A stretch of DNA of 5,295 nucleotides from Nautiliaceae bacterium (lineage in GTDB: Bacteria; Campylobacterota; Campylobacteria; Campylobacterales; Nautiliaceae). Position numbers and translations under genes: made by a program. Location: NCBI GenBank assembly GCA_027062985.1, contig JAMOSR010000105.1, forward strand, positions 1 to 5,295. The letters run 5' to 3'. Positions 1 through 4,636 of the stretch are shown in pieces (position 1 is the first letter of the stretch; each line of letters starts with the position of its first letter). The notes below the pieces were generated by a model. The model saw only the letters and a program-made list of their open reading frames with translations, ran no database searches and was not told where the DNA came from.

Positions 1-946
1 ATACTGTACCAAGTCCGCTAAACCATATACCTTTGTTTGAACCTTTTAAAGTTGCCAATACTCCCCATACATACAAAACAAGTCCGATTAAGAAAACAAT
101 TAACGGAAGTGCTCCGAATGATAATAAGTTATGGAGATATTTGCCATCTTCAAGATAAACTTTCCCTGAAGGGTCATGAATATCATATGCGTACCCTTTC
201 ATTGTCAAAAGACCGAATAAAACTACTAAAAGAGCTACAAGCAATACGATAAAACATCTTTTTACAGTTCCTCTTAATCTTTCTATAAGTTCAGGGAATT
301 CATTGTTGTCAATATCGTTGATTAACCATAAGGCTCCGAGAATTCTTGCCATAGCGAATAATAAAATACCCATAGCAAGGTTAAACCATGCTCCGTGTTT
401 AAAGTCTATTGCCGCTTCAAGACCTCTTAGGTTGAACCCGTCAGGTGCCGTTCCCCATTGAAGTACTCTTGTTACAGGGTCATATGAAAAATTACTTCCC
501 GTAAAGAAAGTACCAACTGCAGCTCCGAATAAAACAACACCGATAACACCGTTAAAATATAAGAAAAATTTGTAAGCGTTTTTACCTATAAGGTTATTTG
601 GTTTGTTCATATATTCATATGATACGGCTTGAAGTACGAATGCGAAAAGAATAAGCATCCATACCCAATAAGCACCACCGAAAGATACCGAATAAAATAG
701 AGGGAATGCCGCATAAAGCGCACCCCCAAATAAAACAAGAGTTGTAAATGTAAGTTCCCATTTTCTACCAAGAGAGTTTACCATAGCCCTCTCTTCCATT
801 TCATCTTTAGTTAGATGAAAAAGTGTTTGTCCACCTTGAACAAACGTCATAAATAAGAAAAGTCCTCCGAGTACCGCAATTATTATCCACCAATAAACCT
901 GTAGATAAAAATGTGTTGCGTCCACTGTAATTGGTGCCCAAGTCAT
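1..946 (-). CDS. cydB: Cytochrome bd-type quinol oxidase subunit II (CydB), 3' end cut off by window
   Basis: CydB is the heme-free partner of CydA in the inner-membrane bd-type quinol oxidase, which reduces O2 to water with electrons from quinol. The visible 315 codons begin MTWAPITVDATHFYLQVYWW. They contain at least six hydrophobic membrane segments, including one near residues 18-36, the GGALYAAFPLFYS segment (74-86) that matches the family GGALFAAWP region, and one near 92-110. Family members are usually about 340-380 aa, so roughly the last 30-65 residues lie beyond base 1. The start is fixed by an AAGGAG site seven bases upstream and by overlap with the cydA stop in TAATG, which implies translational coupling. 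The first helix has FVQGGQT (35-41) where E. coli CydB has a DGFD-type acidic motif; as I recall, this is the form in Bacteroidota and Campylobacterota. The identification is secure from the sequence plus cydA adjacency. Confidence 0.95.
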   Translation of the reverse strand, partial: MTWAPITVDATHFYLQVYWWIIIAVLGGLFLFMTFVQGGQTLFHLTKDEMEERAMVNSLGRKWELTFTTLVLFGGALYAAFPLFYSVSFGGAYWVWMLILFAFVLQAVSYEYMNKPNNLIGKNAYKFFLYFNGVIGVVLFGAAVGTFFTGSNFSYDPVTRVLQWGTAPDGFNLRGLEAAIDFKHGAWFNLAMGILLFAMARILGALWLINDIDNNEFPELIERLRGTVKRCFIVLLVALLVVLFGLLTMKGYAYDIHDPSGKVYLEDGKYLHNLLSFGALPLIVFLIGLVLYVWGVLATLKGSNKGIWFSGLGTV

Positions 947-2538
947 TAGTGCGCTCCTTTTGGTCCAGATTTAACGACCGTAAATAGGATTTTAAGTTCT
1001 GCAATACCAAGGATTACGAACGCTGTTAAGAACATAAAGAATGTTGCCTGAACGTTTTGTAATGCAATTGGTGTTACTGATTCTGCTGTTGGAAGTACTC
1101 CAAATACTGTCCATGGCTGTCTTCCGATTTCCGCTGTCATCCATCCAAAGCTTGTAGCAATCCAAGGAAGAGGTACAGAAATTACAGCCAGTTTTTGAAC
1201 AAGTGCGTTGTTTTCGAATGTACCTTTTACGATAGATACCCATGCCATAATGAATAATAAAATAAACCAGAATCCAAGTCCGACCATAATATGGAATGCG
1301 TAAAATACTGGCGGTACAGGCGGATAAATCAAGTTAGGGTCAATATTTGGATTAGTAAAATATCCGTAACCGATTAAGTCCGCTTTAGTTAATTTAATTC
1401 CATATTCAGGATTTTCATAAATAACTTTATAAAAATCTGATTTTGCTGCTTCAGCTGCAGCTGTATCACCGGCTTTTTTGGCTTCATGATATTTTAATAA
1501 GTCTTCTCTTGCTTCTTTACCGATTTGTGCAAGTTTGTTAAGAGGCCAGATACCGTATTCAGGATTTCCTTCAATTAAATCTTTAAGTCCAGGTACGTAT
1601 GCGTTAGGGTCTCTTTTTCCAAGAAGAGACAGCAGATTAGGAATTTCGATTTTAAATGCAAAACCTTCTTCATTTCCATTAACTTCTGTAGCTTTTAAGT
1701 CTTTAGGAATACCAATAGCTACTACAGGCGCGCCTTTTTCACCAACATAAAGCCCTTCGGCTGATGCTATTTTTGTAGGTTGAGTATTAGAGACTTCATA
1801 AGCATGTTCGTCCCCGATAACTGCCACGAAAATTGATGAAATCAGACCGAATGCCGCTGCGACAGCCGCTGATTTTTTAGCAAAATCAACATGTTTTTTT
1901 CTGAGCAGATAAAGACTTGAAATACCAAGTACGAAAATAGATGCAAGAGTATATCCGGCACTTACAACGTGTAAGAATTTAACCTGAGCCACCGGTTGCA
2001 TAATTAGTGTCCAGAAGTCAGTCATTTCAAGTCTTGAAGTTTCTATGTTGAAGAAACCGAACTCGTTGCTTGGATGCTGCATAAATCCGTTAGCGATAAG
2101 AATCCAAAGCGCTGAAAGGTTTGAACCTATTGCAAGTAGCCAGGTAGATGCCAAGTGAATTCCAGGGCTGACTCTTTTCCATCCAAAGAATGAAATTGCC
2201 GCAAATGTTGCCTCCATAAAGAATGCCACAATACCTTCAACTGCTAGAGGTGCTCCGAATAAGTCACCAACAACCCATGAGTATGTAGACCAGTTGGTTC
2301 CAAACTCAAATTCGTGAATAATACCTGTAGATAAACCAAGTGCAAAGTTAATTCCGAAAATTAACTGCCAGAACTGAGTAATTTCTTTCCACTCTTTTTT
2401 TCCCGTTTTTACGTAAATCGTTTCAAAAAACGCCACGATAAACGACATTCCAAGTGTAAACGGTACGAAAAAGAAGTGAAACAGTGCTGTCATCGCAAAC
2501 TGGGCTCTCGCCCATTCAAGCATGCTGTAATCTACCAT
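946..2538 (-). CDS. cydA: Cytochrome bd-type quinol oxidase subunit I (CydA)
   Basis: CydA carries the hemes and the quinol site of the bd-type oxidase in the cytoplasmic membrane. At 530 aa it is complete and close to the family length. Residues aligning with E. coli CydA are visible. H21 (in ALFHFFFVPFTLG) matches the heme ligand H19; E101 and E109 (in APLAVEGIVAFFMEA) match E99 and E107; K187 and H190 match K183 and H186. K256 and E261 (QPTKIASAEGLY) match the quinol-loop pair K252/E257; M418 matches M393; E470 and GRQPW (472-476) match E445 and its motif. About nine hydrophobic segments are present. The hydrophilic stretch at about 280-405 includes a charged, alanine-rich helix-like part (340-370) flanked by two copies of NPEYGI (325 and 376). 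The position of E. coli R391 is H416. The start is set by AGGAGGA five bases upstream. Whether the hemes are b/d or another set cannot be told from sequence alone. Confidence 0.97.
   Translation of the reverse strand: MVDYSMLEWARAQFAMTALFHFFFVPFTLGMSFIVAFFETIYVKTGKKEWKEITQFWQLIFGINFALGLSTGIIHEFEFGTNWSTYSWVVGDLFGAPLAVEGIVAFFMEATFAAISFFGWKRVSPGIHLASTWLLAIGSNLSALWILIANGFMQHPSNEFGFFNIETSRLEMTDFWTLIMQPVAQVKFLHVVSAGYTLASIFVLGISSLYLLRKKHVDFAKKSAAVAAAFGLISSIFVAVIGDEHAYEVSNTQPTKIASAEGLYVGEKGAPVVAIGIPKDLKATEVNGNEEGFAFKIEIPNLLSLLGKRDPNAYVPGLKDLIEGNPEYGIWPLNKLAQIGKEAREDLLKYHEAKKAGDTAAAEAAKSDFYKVIYENPEYGIKLTKADLIGYGYFTNPNIDPNLIYPPVPPVFYAFHIMVGLGFWFILLFIMAWVSIVKGTFENNALVQKLAVISVPLPWIATSFGWMTAEIGRQPWTVFGVLPTAESVTPIALQNVQATFFMFLTAFVILGIAELKILFTVVKSGPKGAH
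954..959 (-). promoter_or_regulatory. Ribosome binding site of cydB inside the cydA 3' end
   Basis: Minus-strand AAGGAG lies in the last codons of cydA, seven bases before the cydB ATG. It supports the start that overlaps the cydA stop by one base and a stop-restart mode of coupled translation giving balanced subunits. Confidence 0.75.
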
Positions 2539-2539
2539 G

Positions 2540-2770
2540 CTATTCCTCCTTTTTTTGTTTAGAGGTTGTAACTTTTGTAAGTTGTTTTACATAAAGGTTT
2601 TTTAAGTTTTCTTCCCCCTTTACTTTTGAAGTAATAGTAGGGAAGAAAAAAACTTTTAACACTACAAAAATTACAACCAGTTTGATAATAATAATGACCC
2701 AGAGTTTACGCCCTAGGTCTGACAGGTTTTTAAACCCGTCAATGTAAAAGAACAAAATTCGTTTAAACAT
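2540..2770 (-). CDS. DUF4492-type single-pass membrane protein, first gene of the cyd operon
   Basis: This 76-aa protein has three parts: a basic, amphipathic N-terminus (MFKRILFFYIDGFKNLSDLGRKLW, 1-24); one hydrophobic helix (about 24-43) containing a buried-looking K30 and ending in KVFFFP; and a lysine-rich soluble tail (45-76). The F/Y-x-DGF...LG+-LW-x-I-I-x-I-K-L pattern is what I recall for DUF4492, a small family found beside cydA in Bacteroidota and Campylobacterota. No function is established to my knowledge. One base (TAGcATG) separates it from cydA, and its own ATG has AGGAGGG four bases upstream. It is the promoter-proximal gene. By position, size and topology it may play the role that CydX/CydS/CydH-like small subunits play in other bd oxidases, or act in assembly; this is inference. 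There is no signal peptide other than the single helix. Confidence 0.85.
   Translation of the reverse strand: MFKRILFFYIDGFKNLSDLGRKLWVIIIIKLVVIFVVLKVFFFPTITSKVKGEENLKNLYVKQLTKVTTSKQKKEE
2544..2550 (-). promoter_or_regulatory. Strong ribosome binding site of cydA
   Basis: Minus-strand AGGAGGA, five bases before the cydA ATG, is embedded in the Lys-Glu codons at the end of the DUF4492 gene. It fixes the cydA start and shows that the two genes are read from one message. Confidence 0.85.
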
Positions 2771-2795
2771 AAGCCCTCCTTCGAGGCTATCAAAA

Positions 2796-2824
2796 ATTAT
2801 ATATCAAAAAGTATTTAAAATCAA
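2796..2824 (-). promoter_or_regulatory. Sigma70-like promoter of the DUF4492-cydA-cydB operon
   Basis: On the minus strand, TTGATT (2824-2819, four of six bases match the -35 consensus) is followed after exactly 17 bases by a perfect TATAAT (2801-2796). Transcription would start near 2789, giving a leader of about 19 bases that is mostly the ribosome binding site. A nine-base direct repeat, TTTTTGATA in minus sense (2802-2810 and 2788-2796), lies on either side of the TATA core of the -10 element. Confidence 0.7.
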
Positions 2825-2867
2825 GAAAAATTAACAATAAATTAATCGAACTTTTTAAAAAAAGCTG

Positions 2868-2885
2868 TAATTGAATATTCATTTA
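2868..2885. promoter_or_regulatory. Imperfect 18-bp palindrome upstream of the cyd promoter (candidate operator)
   Basis: TAATTGAATATTCATTTA pairs with itself at 16 of 18 positions; only the symmetric pair at 2872/2881-side flank is off, around a perfect ten-base core TGAATATTCA. It is centred about 87 bases upstream of the predicted cyd transcription start. It does not match the Fur, PerR or FNR consensus sites I know well enough to name a regulator. AT-rich DNA gives such palindromes by chance, so confidence is low. Confidence 0.3.
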
Positions 2886-2904
2886 GGGGCAAATGTTTAA
2901 ATAA

Positions 2905-2923
2905 ATGACATAAATATGACATA
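2905..2923. repeat. Tandem direct repeat ATGACATA with 11-bp period (candidate regulator site)
   Basis: ATGACATA occurs at 2905-2912 and 2916-2923, perfect over eight bases, with starts 11 bp apart (about one helical turn). This phasing is typical of response regulators of the OmpR type, which bind as tandem dimers. It lies between the superoxide-reductase-like gene's stop and the cyd promoter, about 80 bp upstream of the -35 element. A role in cyd control is inference. Confidence 0.4.
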
Positions 2924-2937
2924 TCCGAAAAACAGGG

Positions 2938-2971
2938 AAAAAGAAGTTATTCGCTAACGTTAACTTCTTTT
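2938..2971 (-). terminator. Terminator-like hairpin overlapping the end of the superoxide-reductase-like gene
   Basis: A perfect 11-bp inverted repeat, AAAAGAAGTTA (2939-2949) against TAACTTCTTTT (2961-2971), encloses an 11-base loop. In minus-strand RNA it ends in a run of five U (2942-2938), part of which pairs in the stem. The stem contains the stop codon and the codons for KEV. It has only two G:C pairs, so it may be a weak terminator and allow some read-through towards cyd. Confidence 0.5.
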
Positions 2972-3333
2972 ACTTCGCTTTCCCATAATCCGTGTTTTGT
3001 GCAGTAACTCATAGCAGTTAATTTGAGCTTGTTTTTTGTAGGAATTATATAAAAATCTACTTCAACATGGTCTTTTTGGTTTCCAAGAGTCCCAGGTGTA
3101 AAAGTGGCTTGTCCAAGTAAAGTATCTCCATCCCATAATTGAACATATGCTATATAATGGTCAAAATCGTCAGGATGAGCGTATTCGTTTCCTACTTTTA
3201 CTTTTACTTTGAATTTTTCACCTTTTTTTGCTGTGTCTTCGCAAATTACAAACGGTGAATGTCTGTCGATATAATCTTTTTTGGCTTCTCTGTCGATTTG
3301 AGAAATGTCTTGATATCTGTTGATTTTTGGCAT
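2947..3333 (-). CDS. Superoxide-reductase-like protein (neelaredoxin / class II SORL family)
   Basis: Superoxide reductases reduce superoxide to peroxide at a non-heme iron held by four His and one Cys, without making O2, and are typical of anaerobes and microaerophiles. This 128-aa protein shows the full ligand set: H25, H53 and H59 (in AHPDDFDHYIAYVQLW), and C111 and H114 (in SYCTKHGLWE, the family signature). It lacks the N-terminal rubredoxin-like desulforedoxin domain and any signal peptide, so it should be a cytoplasmic one-iron enzyme. Oddly, the usual EKHVP motif at the first ligand reads DRHSP (23-27), which changes both the Glu sixth ligand and the Lys thought to steer superoxide. 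C31 is an extra cysteine. The ATG follows AAGGAGG by five bases, and the gene is monocistronic by context. The family is certain; true superoxide reductase activity is likely but not assured. Confidence 0.9.
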   Translation of the reverse strand: MPKINRYQDISQIDREAKKDYIDRHSPFVICEDTAKKGEKFKVKVKVGNEYAHPDDFDHYIAYVQLWDGDTLLGQATFTPGTLGNQKDHVEVDFYIIPTKNKLKLTAMSYCTKHGLWESEVKEVNVSE

Positions 3334-3345
3334 TTGTGCCTCCTT

Positions 3346-3373
3346 TTGATAAAATTTGTAAATTTATTATAAC
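3346..3373 (+). promoter_or_regulatory. Candidate promoter of the rnhA-HDOD-rnc operon
   Basis: TTGATA (3346-3351) is followed after 16 bases by TATAAC (3368-3373); each matches five of six consensus bases. Transcription would start near 3380, leaving a leader of roughly 59 bases. It overlaps the -10 of the divergent gene, so the two may compete. A second weak -10 (TAAAAT, 3392-3397) exists without a matching -35. Confidence 0.4.
3366..3371 (-). promoter_or_regulatory. Extended -10 promoter of the superoxide-reductase-like gene
   Basis: Minus-strand TATAAT is preceded directly by TGT, giving an extended -10 (TGnTATAAT) behind a T-rich stretch. No good -35 is seen at 17 bases (TTATCT), which is common for Campylobacterota vegetative promoters. 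The start would be near 3359, with a leader of about 25 bases. Confidence 0.6.
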
Positions 3374-3438
3374 ACAAAAAGTCAAAAAAGATAAAATAAC
3401 TCTTTTATTAACTGATAAAAAATATTAAAAGGTAACAT

Positions 3439-3870
3439 GTGAAAAAAGTTGAAATTTTTACGGACGGCAGTTCTCTTGGAAATCCGGGACCCGGTGGATG
3501 GTGCGCTATACTTAGGTATAAAAATTATGAAAAAATTTTAAAAGGGGGAGATGAACATACCACTAACAATAAAATGGAATTAAAAGCCGTTATAGAAGCC
3601 CTTAAAGCGTTAAAAGAACCTTGTGAAGTTGATATTTATTCCGATTCCACCTATGTAGTAAAAGGAATAAACGAATGGCTTGAAAATTGGAAAAAAAAGA
3701 ATTTTAAGAATGTAAAAAACGAAGATTTGTGGAAAGAATTTATTGAGGTTAGCAGACCTCATAAGCTTAATATGTTTTGGGTAAAAGCTCATAACGGACA
3801 TAATGAAAACGAAAAATGTGATAAAATTGCAAGAGACGAAGCGTTAAGGAGAAAAATTGCTGATAAGTAA
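3439..3870 (+). CDS. rnhA: Ribonuclease HI
   Basis: RNase HI cuts the RNA strand of RNA-DNA hybrids in the cytoplasm, removing R-loops and primer remnants. The 143-aa protein is close to E. coli RNase HI (155 aa). The metal-binding carboxylates are all present: D9 (in IFTDGSSLGNPGPGGW), E47 (in TTNNKMELKAVIEAL), D69 (in YSDSTYVVKGI) and D128 (in ENEKCDKIA). The catalytic His is present as H118 in WVKAHNGH. The basic W-rich handle is visible (WLENWKKKNFKN, 80-91). The start is GTG with AAAAGG six bases ahead. An ATG two bases earlier is out of frame and meets TGA at once (ATGTGA), so it cannot be the start. The gene overlaps the next by 14 bases, so it heads a coupled operon. Confidence 0.95.
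   Translation: MKKVEIFTDGSSLGNPGPGGWCAILRYKNYEKILKGGDEHTTNNKMELKAVIEALKALKEPCEVDIYSDSTYVVKGINEWLENWKKKNFKNVKNEDLWKEFIEVSRPHKLNMFWVKAHNGHNENEKCDKIARDEALRRKIADK
3846..3851 (+). promoter_or_regulatory. Ribosome binding site that fixes the TTG start of the HDOD gene
   Basis: AAGGAG inside the rnhA end sits five bases before TTG at 3857. There is no in-frame ATG until about codon 75, in the middle of the conserved domain, so this site decides the start. Confidence 0.7.
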
Positions 3871-4636
3871 AGAGGAAATAGCTAAATATTTAAAAGAAAT
3901 TCCACCGGTGCCAGAGAGTGTTCAGGCCTGCCTTAAATATTTAAAAGAGGGAGAACTTAAAAAAGCGGCCTTAGAAGCGGATAAAGATTTTGTTTTAAAA
4001 AAACAGATAGAAAGTGTAGTAAATTCCGCTTATTTTTCTCTTCCTAACAAGGTTAAGGATACCGTTCAGCTTTTTTCAATGATAGGTCTTGAAATGGCTA
4101 AAAATCTGGTCTATTCTTATCTTGTATCTCTTTTACAGCCGAAAGAGTGGAAAATTTTTAAAAATTTTAATTTCAGGGATTTTCAGGCCAGTTTTATGAA
4201 ACATTTTGAAGATTTCAGTATTTTTGAATTTAGAGAGAGCGAGTATAAAAAATATTCCGAAATAGGAGCCATTGTTCCGGCAACGGTGTGTGTTTGTGAT
4301 TCTCTTTTAGGAGATAAGAAAGAAAAATTGGAAATTGTACTTAATTCCGTTCCTTTGGAATACGGTACGCTTCTTAAAAGAATGACGGGTTTTACTCTTT
4401 TTGGACTGGCAGGAGAGATTGCTAAAATGTGGGGATTGGAAAATGATAAAATAAAGGTGCTTGAAAGTGCCGAATGTATTAAATGCAATAATAAAGTTTC
4501 AGCCCTTACGCATTTTTTGTTTTTTTATCTAAGTTCAAAACCCCAGTTTATAGATATTAATTCTTTAATAGAATTTAAAGCCGAATGCGTTGATTTAATA
4601 CCAAAAACATATAAAAGGATAATAAATGGTAGCTGA
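3857..4636 (+). CDS. HDOD-domain protein
   Basis: This 259-aa protein matches the HDOD pattern, a regulatory-type relative of HD phosphohydrolases that lacks the catalytic His-Asp pairs. Seen are IPPVPESVQ (15-23, family LPPLPE), NSAYFSLPNKV (56-66, family NSAYFGLPRKI), LFSMIGLEMAKNLV (72-85) and, towards the end of the domain, GFTLFGLAGEIAKMWGLENDKI (178-199, family G...W.LP..I). There is no predicted membrane segment, receiver or output domain, so HDOD stands alone. Cysteines cluster as CVC (145-147) and CIKC (207-210), but metal binding is unproven. The TTG start, with 14 bases of overlap into rnhA and 11 into rnc, indicates co-translation with two ribonucleases. HDOD proteins act in signalling in several bacteria, but the partner and ligand here are unknown. 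I would not assign a specific function. Confidence 0.85.
   Translation: MLISKEEIAKYLKEIPPVPESVQACLKYLKEGELKKAALEADKDFVLKKQIESVVNSAYFSLPNKVKDTVQLFSMIGLEMAKNLVYSYLVSLLQPKEWKIFKNFNFRDFQASFMKHFEDFSIFEFRESEYKKYSEIGAIVPATVCVCDSLLGDKKEKLEIVLNSVPLEYGTLLKRMTGFTLFGLAGEIAKMWGLENDKIKVLESAECIKCNNKVSALTHFLFFYLSSKPQFIDINSLIEFKAECVDLIPKTYKRIINGS

Noticed and set aside
37..252. Plus-strand open frame of 71 codons
   Set aside because: It lies antisense within cydB, has no ribosome binding site, and its peptide shows no family features; cydB is clearly the real gene.
807..1243. Two minus-strand open frames (807-1010 and 992-1243) near the cydA/cydB junction
   Set aside because: They are in other frames of cydA and cydB and carry no recognisable features; the cydB frame from 946 has family motifs.
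1396..1566. Two copies of NPEYGI in the CydA loop (residues 325 and 376) as a possible internal duplication
   Set aside because: The match does not extend beyond six residues, so a duplicated segment is not supported; noted in the cydA entry only.
1535..1750. Plus-strand open frame of 71 codons
   Set aside because: Antisense to the CydA quinol-loop coding region, which is well supported; no start signal.
2851..2864. CTTTTTAAAAAAAG as a possible terminator or hairpin
   Set aside because: Only A:T pairs with no loop room; better explained as an A/T tract upstream of the cyd promoter.
3610..3801. Minus-strand open frame opposite rnhA
   Set aside because: Shadow of rnhA, whose catalytic residues are all present on the plus strand.
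4183..4488. Minus-strand open frame of 101 codons opposite the HDOD gene
   Set aside because: Long only because of low stop density; the HDOD frame has clear domain motifs and start/stop coupling on both sides.
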